A stretch of DNA of 64,000 nt from Stomoxys calcitrans (GCF_963082655.1 NC_081552.1:123604458-123668457); one strand, 5' to 3'. Positions 43,301 to 52,440 are shown, counted from the stretch's first letter. The notes: generated by a model from the sequence alone, not told the origin. Numbers and translations are program-made.

Positions 43301-44242
43301 GCAAGCAAAAAGCAAAACAACATCTGTGAAGTGGAGAAGTTACTGAAAGAAAAAATTGACATAACCAATCTTGGCAAAGTACATCATTATCTTGGTTTGG
43401 AAGTTACGCAGGATAAAGAATCTAATTACTGCGTTAGCCAAAAACTCTTTATTGAAAACTTATTGCAAGAATTTGGAATGCAGGATTCAAAAATTTCAAA
43501 ATATCCACTTGATCCTGGGTATGGTAAAAGTTCATCCGAACTCTTACTAAATAACAATAAATATCAACAACTTATTGGCTCACTGCTGTACATCAGTGTA
43601 AATTCAAGACCTGATATAGCAGCAAGTGTTTCAATTTTGGCGCAAAAAGTCAGTTGTCCAACTCAAGAAGATTGGAATGAATTAAAGCGTGTATTAAAAT
43701 ACTTGAAAGGCACAGTTAATCACACCTTACACCTTAGTAATAAATGCGTTGCAAATAAAAATGTTCTTATTGGTTTTGCCGACGCAAATTGGGCCGAGGA
43801 TAGAATCGACCGAAAATCTAATTCTGGATTTATTTTCAAAATTAACGGTGGTTCAATTAACTGGTCATGTAGAAAGCAAACTTGTGTATCTCTCTCATCA
43901 ACTGAGGCAGAGTTTGTATCTCTATCGGAAGCATGCAAAGAAGCAATTTGGCTACGATCACTTTTAAGCGATATGATGCTTAAACAATGTCAACCGACAA
44001 CAATTTTTGAGGATAATCAAAGTGTTTTGCGTATGATAAAAGATGAGAAACTTAGCAATAGGACAAAGCACATTGATACCAAAATCTATTTTGTCAAGGA
44101 CTATGTAAAGAAAAATCAAATCGTTTGTACGTATTGTCCAACAGAAACAATGATTGCTGATATGATGACCAAACCACTTTCAACTATCAAACTAACAAAA
44201 TTCCGAGAGGAGGCTGGAGTTCAAATTGAGGAAGGGTGTTAG
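40301..44242 (+). CDS. copia Gag-Pol polyprotein
   Basis: The 1313 residues are in copia order. Gag spans about 1-230 with a CCHC zinc knuckle (C213, C216, H221, C226). The aspartic protease has the DSGA motif at D265. The integrase has a His/Cys zinc-binding region (about 396-445) and a DD35E triad at D464, D527 and E563. The RT is at about 830-1075 with YVDD starting at residue 994. The RNase H is at about 1155-1290 (GFADANWAED, STEAEF, EDNQS). No stop or shift interrupts it. The ATG follows 'ccacc', a good context. The last codon and stop lie within the 3' LTR. Confidence 0.95.
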   Translation: MDLVKTSFTKLNADNYHLWKYKMELILRREGAWKCVVESAPDVPDESWMKNNENALILIGLSVEDNQLLLIRKAKSAKESWNILKAHHEKNTLGSSVQIMRKICGMKFSMENTMADHIANMKILFEKLEAVGETFSERWVIAMLLSSLPPSYDTLVTALEARKIEELTVHVVENNLLEEYQRQSKNVEPNSVMKTFKIPQVKSSQDDANGKRCHFCKIKGHLKKNCWKFKKERNINESKQQANNVENKENYIFSSAGDKSHWIVDSGATCHISTRREDFITFDGSVCESVSVANGTAVVASGKGSCKLVMYNFKNVKSEVTMEDVLYIPSFHGNLISISRIMRNGFKVEFQNKQCKIKSANGKEIGVADMHNGLFCLRQRTNQAMLAKCSSRNCIHYWHKVFGHRSVNAVKEMQTNKAMSDFKIVDCGITQTCEVCVCCKMTKTPFHKVSETQSNAVMDLVHSDVCGPMQTETPGKKKYFVTFIDDFSRYTIVYLLNNKAEVYEKIQNYMEMVKNKFGKYPNILRSDNGGEYVSKHVQSYLESKGVQYQYTVPYSPQQNGVSERKNRSLVEMGRCLLKEASIGNKYWGEAIMTANYLQNRLVSKTIVSTPFELWEKKKPSIEHLRIFGSKAHVLTPEVKRKKWDSKTKILTFVGYDEHSKGYRLADLRTNKVVISRDVKFIDVDLHETGKESKETDHSEISIEKINNQRTSNDFIQVISDQISSDGESFYSLEEHNAVDSEELVTSTMNTMISSDNSVPCEVFERDKNSLRCSNRITKGKPPERLTYISSNVSSIAEPKTYKEAISSVHRNEWNQAMNEEMSSLKANKTWDIVDKPDNANIVGCKWTFKIKRDVTGKIQRFKARLVAQGFSQKFGFDYDEVFAPVVRQATLRTLLSVAGVNGMSVVHFDVKSAFLNGELEEVIYMKQPPGFEEGNNNFVCKLRKSLYGLKQAANVWNKTLHEVLVSDGFKQSNADRCLYTKYTNEEGLVYILIYVDDILVASKKQNNICEVEKLLKEKIDITNLGKVHHYLGLEVTQDKESNYCVSQKLFIENLLQEFGMQDSKISKYPLDPGYGKSSSELLLNNNKYQQLIGSLLYISVNSRPDIAASVSILAQKVSCPTQEDWNELKRVLKYLKGTVNHTLHLSNKCVANKNVLIGFADANWAEDRIDRKSNSGFIFKINGGSINWSCRKQTCVSLSSTEAEFVSLSEACKEAIWLRSLLSDMMLKQCQPTTIFEDNQSVLRMIKDEKLSNRTKHIDTKIYFVKDYVKKNQIVCTYCPTETMIADMMTKPLSTIKLTKFREEAGVQIEEGC
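44228..44236 (+). promoter_or_regulatory. Polypurine tract before the 3' LTR
   Basis: The nine purines 'gaggaaggg' lie directly before the LTR and overlap codons for the C-terminal Glu-Glu-Gly. This is the expected site for plus-strand DNA priming in LTR retrotransposons. Confidence 0.8.
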
Positions 44243-44419
44243 AGTTAAATTTATACTGAACACAATTTGTACTTTGTCTAAATATTTTTATATTCACATG
44301 TATGCATTGAATTATTATTGGTAGACATTTGTACAATACAGAAATAATTTTTCAGTTGTCTAATAATAAAAGCTTCGTTGAAGATTGTTTTGTAAATTGC
44401 TCTAACGCGTACTCTAATA
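44237..44419 (+). repeat. copia 3' LTR
   Basis: It is identical by eye to the 5' LTR, with AATAAA at 44365-44370. The polyprotein stop TAG (44240-44242) is inside it. The base after it, C at 44420, begins the CATAT duplication. Confidence 0.95.
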
Positions 44420-44423
44420 CATA

Positions 44424-46067
44424 CAGCGGTCAAAAAAAGTATTCATCATTAGCAAAATTGATAATAAATTCACTTATTTTGGGTAATTGAAGAAAATTTA
44501 AAGTAAACAAATAATGCAGTTTTATGCAATAGTTTATTTTTCGTAATATGTTTTAAAATAAATTCAAAAAATAAATTTAATTAGCGCAAAAAATGCAATT
44601 TTATATAATAACACCAAAAACAGAACAAAAAAAGTATTCATCATTGATGTGCTATCATCAAAGTCAAATTCAAATATTATTTGGGAATCCCCCTTTTCTG
44701 TTTTATTTAGTAAAGGAGGCTTTGCCCTTGACAGCAAATATTTAATTTCATTGAAAATATAGTTTTTGTCAAAATGGGTCGTAAGCAAAACGAGGTTTCT
44801 GATGAGGTAAAAGTTTTGATAATAAAACACCACAGGAATGGTTTAACTCAAAAAACTATCAGTGAAATATTAAATAGACCACGATCTACTATACAATCCA
44901 TCATCAGAAAGTGGACAGAAACGAAAACTGTTGACAATAAACCAAGATCTGGTCGACCAAAAGCACTTTCAGTTGGAGATGTGCGTTGGCTAGTGCGGCA
45001 AGTTCAGAAAACTCCGAAGACAAATGCGACCATTCTTCGTAAAAACACTATGGAATATTTAGGGAAGGAAGTTACTACACAAACAATTCGAAATACACTC
45101 AAAAGGCATAGTTACAGAGGAAGAACTGCACGTAAGAAGCCCTTTATAAATAAAATAAACCGAGTGAAAAGGCTAAACTTCGCAAAAATGTATGTAAAAC
45201 AGCCCGAATCATTTTGGAAAACAGTCATTTTTGCAGACGAGAGCAAGTTTAATCTTTTTGGGTGCGATGGAAAGGTCATAGTGTACAGAAAACCAAATAC
45301 AGAGCTTGAAGAACGAAACACAGTTGCTACTGTAAAACATGGTGGAGGTGGTTTAATGGTTTGGGGGTGTATGGCGGCTTCAGGAGCGGGAAATCTTGAA
45401 ATTATTAATGGAGTAATGGATCATAAGTATTACATTGACATTTTAAAGAGGAATTTAAAAGATAGTGCTGTAAAACTTGGGCTTGGTAATAACTTTCAAT
45501 ATTATCAAGATAATGACCCCAAACATTCTGCTTTAAATACCAAGATGTGGATGCTGTATAACTGCCCCAAAGTCATTAAAACTCCTCCTCAAAGTCCCGA
45601 CTTGAACCCAATTGAACATCTTTGGGAACATCTCGAACGCAAATTGAAAACGCGCAATTTTTCGAGCAAGAGTCAAATGCAACAGGTGATAATGGAGGAA
45701 TGGACTAATATAGACCAAAATATAACCGCTAAATTAGTCCAATCAATGTCAAACCGTTTAAAAGAAGTTATAAGACGCGGTGGTCGAATAACAAAGTATT
45801 AATTTTTTTAAATTATGTTTTTTATTTTTTTTTTGTTTTTTTTGCAATGATGAATACTTTTTTTGTTTCATTTTTTGTGTTCAGCTGTAAAATGGCCCTT
45901 TTTGTTCCAATAAATACTATTTTTTTCTTTAAAAACAATGAAATTGTGTACATATATATCACACAAGCACTACTGCATCATTAGTTTAATATGGTTTTAT
46001 TCCAATTGTCTTTTGTAGACTTATTAAAAAAAAAACATTGAATGATGAATACTTTTTTTGACCGCTG
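44424..46067 (+). mobile_element. Tc1-family DNA transposon, copy 2, apparently intact
   Basis: The element is 1644 bp with perfect 27-bp terminal inverted repeats, flanked by TA (44422-44423 and 46068-46069). The 20-bp motif 'caaaaaaagtattcatcatt' occurs at 44431-44450 and 44626-44645, and inverted at 45846-45865 and 46041-46060, giving two binding-site-like repeats per end about 195 bp apart. The transposase frame is complete. The insertion lies within the 5-bp target duplication of the copia element, so it is younger than copia. Confidence 0.95.
44774..45802 (+). CDS. Tc1 transposase, full length
   Basis: The 342 residues are typical for the family. An N-terminal paired-like DNA-binding part has two helix-turn-helix regions (QKTISEILNRPRSTIQSII; VRWLVRQVQKTPKTNATIL) separated by a GRPKAL hook. 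The basic linker GRTARKKPFINKIN follows, then the DD34E catalytic triad at D155 (FADES), D246 (QDNDPKH) and E281 (NPIEHLW). A GGGGLMVWGCM box is typical of Tc1 proteins. No intron is needed. The protein would bind the inner and outer repeats and move the element by cut and paste. The same start context as copy 1 supports the chosen ATG. Confidence 0.95.
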   Translation: MGRKQNEVSDEVKVLIIKHHRNGLTQKTISEILNRPRSTIQSIIRKWTETKTVDNKPRSGRPKALSVGDVRWLVRQVQKTPKTNATILRKNTMEYLGKEVTTQTIRNTLKRHSYRGRTARKKPFINKINRVKRLNFAKMYVKQPESFWKTVIFADESKFNLFGCDGKVIVYRKPNTELEERNTVATVKHGGGGLMVWGCMAASGAGNLEIINGVMDHKYYIDILKRNLKDSAVKLGLGNNFQYYQDNDPKHSALNTKMWMLYNCPKVIKTPPQSPDLNPIEHLWEHLERKLKTRNFSSKSQMQQVIMEEWTNIDQNITAKLVQSMSNRLKEVIRRGGRITKY

Positions 46068-46417
46068 TATTTCAGTCTTCTCCTGTTTTGTTCTAAGGAT
46101 TGGATCAGTGTGTCGCTCCCTCGATGTTAATGCATACCGCCGGTGTGTAAGTTTTGGCATCAAAGGATTCTTCTATTAAATGCACAACATCGTGCAGGAC
46201 GTAGGCATGCTCTTTGTATTTGAGCAGTTCGCTGGATGTCCTACTCTTTGTTATGCGTACACAATACGTTCTATGGTTTTGATTAGAAAGGACGTAGGTC
46301 TTATTGGTCTATAGGTTGCAGTTCCTTAGATCCATGGTACTATTTATTTTGATTAACAAATAAAATTATCCAGATGGATTATGGTGTTGTCAAAGCCTTA
46401 CAACACGTAAAGATAAA

Positions 46418-46745
46418 GCATATGAAACAAGTAAAATCGTGCTAAGTTCGGCCGGGCCGAATCTTATATACCCTCCACCATGGATTGCATTTGTCGAGTT
46501 CTTTTCCCGGTGTCTCTTTTTAGGCAAACATATGATAAAAGGAAATAATTGATATTGGAGCTATAATATCAAGTTATTGTCCGATCGGACTATAGTAGAG
46601 ACCATACTACTTGGAGACCATAGTAGAATTCGTTGTGAAAGGGGCTCAAAAAGTAAAATAGGGAGATCGGTTTATATGGGAGCTGTATCAGGCTATAGAG
46701 CGATTCAGACTATAATTGACATGAACGTTGAAGTTGAAGTTCATT
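46418..46745 (-). repeat. INE-like element end, minus orientation
   Basis: It reads 'aagtaaaatcgtgctaagtt', 'cggccgggccgaa' and 'tataccctccaccatgg', the reverse of the 3' end of 32840-32915. About one and a half monomers follow ('agggagatcggtttatatgggagct'), and then unrelated sequence from about 46745. The element is truncated. Confidence 0.8.
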
Positions 46746-46852
46746 GAAGTTCAAGTTAAACGTTGGCAACCCTTATACACATCTTAAATAATAAAATGCC
46801 AAAAAAAAAACCAAATAAGTTGTTTTAATTCTAAATAAATATTTCTCGGAGA

Positions 46853-47235
46853 TCATAAATGTGGTTTCATTAAAATTCTAAGCAACTTTTGCATTTCAGA
46901 ACGTTTAAGCATTGAATAAATATATTGCATTCTTTCTCTTTTAGTTTTGTCATTCCAATTGAAGGATGACACCATAGATTTTAATAAACGGCGAAAATAA
47001 TCCGTGATTAACCAAGCCACTAAGCAAGCATATTTCTCCATACAAACTAAAGGTGTTTTTACACTATAAGTGCTTGTCTTATGACATGCCAAATTCTGCA
47101 TTTGTAAAGTTAAATGAAACTAATCTAAGGACATCGCTTTCTCACAACTTTAACAATTTGTTCGCATAAAAAAATCCGTTTTAACCACATTTTTAGGTAA
47201 TGTCATAGTAGTTTGAGATTCTTTTCGCGACATTT
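46853..47235 (-). other. Unrecognised minus-strand open frames
   Basis: 47101-46853 encodes 82 aa with balanced composition (ACLVAWLITDYFRRLLKSMV; WNDKTKRERMQYIYSMLKRS). About 100 bases upstream a second short frame starts at about 47235 with MSRKESQTTMTLPKNVVKTD. They are not in one frame and I see no convincing splice sites between them. The sequence looks more protein-like than its surroundings, but I cannot name a family. It could be a fragment of a host gene or of a DNA transposon. Confidence 0.3.
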
Positions 47236-47239
47236 TGTT

Positions 47240-48150
47240 TGTCTTTAGAAAAAAAAATTAATTAAATTTATTCTCAACACAAAATTTGATTAAAACTATT
47301 TACAATAACATGACAAAATTTCATATTTATATTTTACAGAGAGAAAATTTTGATTAAACAAGACCACCTCAAAATTATTTTGCTTCAAAATTTAAATGAA
47401 ATTTTTTCTGAACAAATTTTAATGACATTTTTTCAAAACAAATTTTAATTAAATTTTTTCCAAGGACAAAATTTCAGCGTACGAAACTTCGTCACAGTTT
47501 CTCCTAAAGACAAAATTATTATAACTCAGCGTAACATTTTCATCAGACCGTGCCCCATAATTTCATCTCAATTTTTCCTAAAGCCAAAATTTCAATTAAA
47601 ATTTTTCTGTGAATTATATTTTAGTGATTTTTTTTCTAGACTATATTTCAGTGATAAATTTTCTTAAGACAATCTTTTGCCCAGTCTACCTCGAAATTAT
47701 TTTATAAAGCCAAAATTTCAATAAAACTTATTGGGCCTGTTCATTGCATTTTGCGACACCACATTTAATTTTTTTTATTATGCTTTTCTGTCAGAAATAG
47801 AAACAAAACAAAATGAAAAATCAGAAAATAAAAAAAAGAAATTTTTGCTATGTAAACATAAAACTTAAAAGACATTTTTTCTAAAGGCAAAATTTTAATG
47901 AAAGGCAAAAGACCCGGGCATCCTCGAAATTATTTTTTCTAAAAGAAAGACTTCGAAAAATTTCAATAACATATTTTCAAACGATAACATTTTCCTAAGT
48001 TTTTTCTATAGATAATTTCAATTAATATTTTTAAAGACAATATTTTAACTCATTACAATTGATCCTTGACTCTCTTGTTAAATTTGGATGAAATTTTAAA
48101 AATTGATAATTTGGAGCGTTTATATTGACGTAGTCATATTTTTTATAACT
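47240..48150. repeat. Degenerate A/T-rich tandem repeat
   Basis: Phrases like 'aaaatttcaattaaaattttt', 'tttctaaag-caaaattt' and 'aattattttttctaaa' recur irregularly every 35-60 bp. The composition is nearly all A and T with short GC anchors. No gene is seen. Confidence 0.6.
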
Positions 48151-48164
48151 AAACTAGCTGACCC

Positions 48165-50170
48165 GGGCCCGCTCCGCTGCGCCTTCTTTTATTTTATATG
48201 GAAGAAAAGTTTCCTTGGAATATTTATTTTCGACAATTAAAGAGATTTTAGTGAAATACCATGCTATGAAAATAGTATATCGCTTGATTAACAGTTTAAC
48301 AACATTAGTGCCTTTATCTGAATCCCATATAATTTTTATTGGTCTACGAATTTAAGTTTGGATGTAAGGTGTACTTCATTCTTAAAATACTTCATTTCAG
48401 CTCAATATCCTCATGATGTCTGATTAAGGGGTGTTTTCGGGGGTGAAGTGGCCCCAGACACTTGGCCCTGAAAAATATAAGCATCGTGCTCTTCTTTCAA
48501 ATACCATTAATTTTAACCCCATATTGCCATTGGATTAGGGGAGTTTACAGGATGAGGCGTCCCCCAAACACATGGCCCAAAAATAGGTTATCAAATTCGT
48601 TTTCTAATCTCAAATACCTTTCATTTGAGCCACATATTAGCATGGTTGAAAAATTTTTAAACGTTGGGGGGTGTTTTGGGGAGGTGGTGTTTTGGGGAGG
48701 GGGTGATGCCCTAAATACATGGTCCTACATTTGGATATCAAATTCGTATTCTACTCCAAAATACCTTATTGTCCCATATTGCGATGGTCACAAAAAAATT
48801 GCTGCTTGTGGGGTATTTTTGGAAAGGGGTAGACCACAGAATATTGGTCCCGAAAGTGGGTATCAATTCTTGCTTTACTCCCCAATACCTTTCATTTAAG
48901 CTCCACATTAACATGGTCGGTAAAAATGCCCAATTTAGGGGTGTTTTGGGAATTAGGGTGGTCCCCCAAACACTAAGCCCGGAAAATATATCAGCAACGT
49001 GCTTTATTCTCATATATTTGAACCCCATATTGTCATTGGCCTCAAAATTGGATATCAAATTCATTTTCTAATCTCATTTAAACTCATATTGCAAAAGTCG
49101 GCATATACAGGGTGGCTGATGAATATTGCTACAATGATGAATATTGCTACATTTTTTTTTCGGTGTATGGAATACATTTTTCTTTTATTCATGTTAAATT
49201 AAATTATTAAATTAATTATTAAATTATTATTAATTAAATTAATTAATTAATTAATTAAATTAATTATTAAATTATTATTATTAAATAGAAAAAAAGTTAT
49301 TACATTTTTTTTGGTAGCGGCTTTCATCAGCCACCCTGTATGTCCGGTTTGGGGTATTGGCCCTAAAAACTATAAATATTTAGTTCCACTCTCTTTAAGA
49401 CCCAAATTGTCTTGGTGAGCAAATACGTCTATTTGGGGGTTGTTATGGTGGTGGGACGTCCGCTAGACAGTTGGCCCTAATGTTGATATCAGATACGTGG
49501 TCTACTCCCACATGCCTTTAAGTTGAGCCCCACATTTCCATAGTCGGCAAACACGACTGGCTTGGGGGATGGGCGGCCACCCAGTGAGTTGCCCTTGAAA
49601 GTATATATCGGATTCGTGTTTCACTTTAAAAACTCTCTTATTTGAGCCTCATATTGCAATAGTCAGAAAATAATTACTATTTGGGTGGTGTCATGGGGGT
49701 GGGGTGGGCCCATAACACTTTTCCCGAATATTGATATCAAATTCGTGCTTTACTCCCAAAGACCTTTCATTTGAGCCCTATATTGCTATGGTCGTAAATT
49801 TGTCCCCTTTGGGGGATGTTTTTGGTGAGAAGCGGCCACCCAAACACTTGGTCCCATATTTGGATATTAGATTCGTATTCTACATTCAAATACCTTTTAT
49901 TTAAGCCCATATTCCCATGGTCAGTAAATAAGTATTGTTTGGGGGGTGTGTTGGGAAAGGGGTGGACCCCAGAAACGTGGTCCCACATTTGGATATCATA
50001 TTCGTATTCTACTCGCAAATACCTTTCATTTGCCATGGTCGGCAAATATGTCCGATTTAGGGGTGTTTTGGGGCTTGGGGTGGTCCCCCTAACACTTGGT
50101 CCGACAATTGGATATCAGATACGTTTTCTTATCCTAAATAGCTTTCATTTGAGTCCCATATTGCCGTGAT
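48165..50170 (-). mobile_element. Helitron-like element with minisatellite body
   Basis: The minus-strand 3' end is at 48165 (reverse of 'gcgcagcggagcgggcccgggtcagctag'). The body is made of about ten degenerate monomers with 'ttcatttgagcc-catatt-ccatggtcg', 'gggggtgttttgggg' and 'cacttggtccc-catttggatatcaaattcgtattctac'. Spacings are roughly 110-150 bp. The 3' terminal segment matches 1-147. Reading frames within it are repeat by-products. It is interrupted at 49108-49338 by a MITE. Confidence 0.7.
49108..49338. mobile_element. 231-bp MITE with TA target duplication
   Basis: The terminal inverted repeats 'cagggtggctgatgaa' are perfect over 16 bp and continue imperfectly ('-gctac'). They are flanked by TA at 49106-49107 and 49339-49340. 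The inside is A/T only (repeated 'aattaattaaatt') and has no coding capacity. A left-side direct duplication of 'gatgaatattgctaca' occurs within the element. TA targeting suggests a Tc1/mariner-type source, unrelated in sequence to the Tc1 copies here. Confidence 0.9.
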
Positions 50171-50247
50171 TGGTCTAAATATATGTTTTTTTTTATTTTT
50201 AGGTGCTATATGAGATCTGGCGTTTCTGAAAATTGGGGTAATGCTCA

Positions 50248-50270
50248 CCCCACCCCACCCCCCCACCCCC
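50248..50270 (-). other. G-quadruplex-forming motif on the minus strand
   Basis: The plus strand has four runs of 4, 4, 7 and 5 C separated by single A, followed by a run of T. The complementary strand therefore has four G-runs with one-base loops, a strong quadruplex pattern. It lies just beyond the Helitron-like array, whose monomers are themselves G-rich on the plus strand. Confidence 0.7.
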
Positions 50271-50309
50271 TTTTTTTTTCCTTGGAATTTCACAATACAG
50301 TATTTAAAG

Positions 50310-51265
50310 CAATTGATTCGGTGCTCATAGTGAGTTAGGATCAAAATTTATCAGTCAATAGCAAGCAGCATTGATTCTAGTAGAAATTTATTAGTTCTGT
50401 AGGCTTTGGCCGTAGAGTTGGACACAGTGAAATATATTTTAAAAAATTTTTAAATTACCATTTTGCAATGAAAAGTTTACAATGGCAAGAACGTAATACC
50501 CACCTTAAGTACGGAAGTGTGTTGAAATAATATTTGTCGCCAGATTTTTATCTTTGAGAACAAGTTTTTTATAACACTTGTGGTTGTCGCTAGGTCATTT
50601 GACATCAATTATTTATTTCATCTACAAAGCAAAAATAGGCAAAGTAAGAAAAAAGTTTCCAAGTGCAAATACGTGAAAATCTATTCCTAATTCGTATTTC
50701 TGATTTCTAGTTCTATTACCTTTTCTTATTTTATCTCCAATTAGGGAAACTTTAGGACTTATAAGGACATGATGCAAATTATAGCCATATACCGCAAATG
50801 TTGGATGCAATCTGTTCCTTCAAAATCGGATTTTCGTTCGATTGTAATAAAGTTCGGAGGAGAACAAGATGGATTAATGAAGGTGGTCTCACGCGAACAG
50901 CTGAAAACAGCCGGTCAGTTTACAGCATTAAAATCTTATTTCTGTGTTTACATTCTCAGCAAACTTCCCCCTTTTTGTGCACGTTCTCTTTGTTTGAGTT
51001 TCTCTTTCTCTCATTTAACTGGCATACGTATGCAAAAGAGGGAAAGTTTCTTTGGTTATGTTGAGAACAATGCCAATTTTGAAATGACGTCTTGGTGACT
51101 AGATGGCGGATTGCACCATATAATTTGGGGTTGTTAAACAAATGAGACCACCTTTAATTGTTTCGCCATGGGAGGAAAAATAAGCGTCCTTACTTAAGTA
51201 GAACATAGGTGGCTCATCGTGAAATTTGGTCAAAACTATTTTTTTTTTTTAAATATTTTACGTAT
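50310..51265. other. Sequence without recognised genes
   Basis: Frames of 109 and 88 aa overlap here in different phases (50769-51098 and 50798-51064), and neither resembles a known protein. There is no repeat I recognise. Confidence 0.4.
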
Positions 51266-51269
51266 ATTG

Positions 51270-52440
51270 TTCCGTAATTTTTTAATTTATTTGCGTAAAA
51301 TTTTATGGAAATAAGAGTCATTTTCTAATCAGTGAAGCACCTGCTCCAGTGTCTACTAGCAGAATTATGAATGTGGGTGTCTTAAATAAGCTGTAATTAA
51401 GGCGAATACTATACACTTTCCTATTTACTGTTCTAATCTTAGGGGACGTTTCGGTGTTTCGGAATTTGCATTGTCAATATTCATAAGATTGACGTCTCTA
51501 TTCGGGTTACTCTCGTTTTCTGTTGTTTTGTCTATTGTTATTGCAATTATTGTTATTTCGTGGTTGTTGTTGCGGTAGTTTCTTCTTATCTTCATTGTCA
51601 TTGGTGCAGTTCTATATTGCGTTGACGGCCACCCGAGTGGAATACTTGGATGCTAATTCACGTGACAGTCCTTCTGATTTGCATGCACTTCTAAGGGCCT
51701 CTATCTCATTGCAATATTCAACAAAACTTCGACCGATTCTCCCTTCATACCAGACTAGTCTGTTTATTATTTTTTGAATGATCGTCTCGACTTCTATTAA
51801 GTTCCTAGTATTCCCCTTCAACTTAGAATTTAGGACCGATACTGCTATAGATTCATGGGATTCTTTGATTGTGCCAACTAGTGCAGGGCGTACACAAACG
51901 AACGTAAATTCTCTGGCCTCACATCGAAGTCAGGTATTAACCTTGAAACGGTGTTCAAGAATTCCACTGTCGTCCGGACCATCTGACCTTCAGTCTTTTC
52001 CGAGCCAAAGTCTTCCTCTATTTTTCCGAGTTTCTTCGTGTTTCCCGATGAAAACAACACGTTTATATCAATTTCTAGAGGGTTTTCTATGGCGTGCGAA
52101 ACTTCTTGGTTAATATGGTATTTCGACAAGATCTTCACCAATTGATCTCTTAACGTCCTATAAAGGTAGTGGCTGTATTTCCTTTGTTCCTTATTTGATC
52201 TGTCTCTATAATCGTATATTAATTTTCGAATGAACTTATTAGTACTCCCAAACACTTGCTTACTGCTTCCGAACGGATGTATGCACTTTTACCTATGCAT
52301 TTATATGATTTCTTAAATTTCTTTTTCTCTGATTTTAAAATTGTTTGTAATAATTTTAATTCCATTTTGGAATTAAATTTTATCAGGAGTTTTTCTTCAT
52401 TCAAATATTTCTTTCTGAGCAACTTATAAAACATGAAATA
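51270..52440 (-). pseudogene. Gypsy-type gag and protease remnant
   Basis: The minus strand has frame pieces in order. The gag N-terminal part (52434-52219) comes first. 52255-51878 has TVEFLNTVSRLIPDFDVRPE and NLRSFVYALH. 51821-51612 has LKGNTRNLI-like sequence, SFVEYCNEIEALRSACKSEG and LSRELASKYSTRVAVNAI. An Asn/Gln-rich tail follows. A retroviral-type protease motif LLVDTGAGASLI has its DTGA codons at 51353-51342. This is the layout of an errant Ty3/gypsy-family Gag followed by protease. RT and integrase are absent. Frameshifts and stops make it dead. The lineage within Ty3/gypsy is uncertain. Confidence 0.65.

Larger units (their letters stand above)
40103..44419 (+). mobile_element. Intact copia-type (Ty1/copia) LTR retrotransposon
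   Basis: The element is 4317 bp with two 183-bp LTRs (40103-40285 and 44237-44419) that look identical base for base. It encodes one uninterrupted 1313-residue polyprotein. The flanks carry a 5-bp duplication CATAT: 40098-40102 on the left, and on the right 44420-44423 continued after the Tc1 insertion. It lies in a LOA-A fragment. LTR identity and the open frame point to a recent insertion that could still be competent, although activity cannot be shown from sequence. Confidence 0.95.
38935..46330 (-). mobile_element. LOA-A copy, RT to 3' UTR, split by copia and Tc1
   Basis: Its own sequence is 38935-40102 and 46068-46330. The upstream (right-hand) part reads RT fingers with SFLIKTIERIVY-like sequence and EHAYVLH. 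The left part reads LFTRKTKVGQFKAPRFLNKT (40099-40040), LGVILDGKLN, VVWWTAVEKKCNTSTIQRVK, then a C-terminal cysteine region and a 3' UTR matching 1436-1600. The two parts join at 'aggcatatttcag' once the insertions are removed. The plus-strand copy at about 24652-24684 shows the uninterrupted form. The RT palm with the active site is deleted at the join to 46070-46130. Confidence 0.8.

Noticed and set aside
48462..50169. Frames of 145, 100, 108 and 117 aa as proteins
   Set aside because: All lie in the Helitron-like minisatellite, where open frames arise from the repeat.
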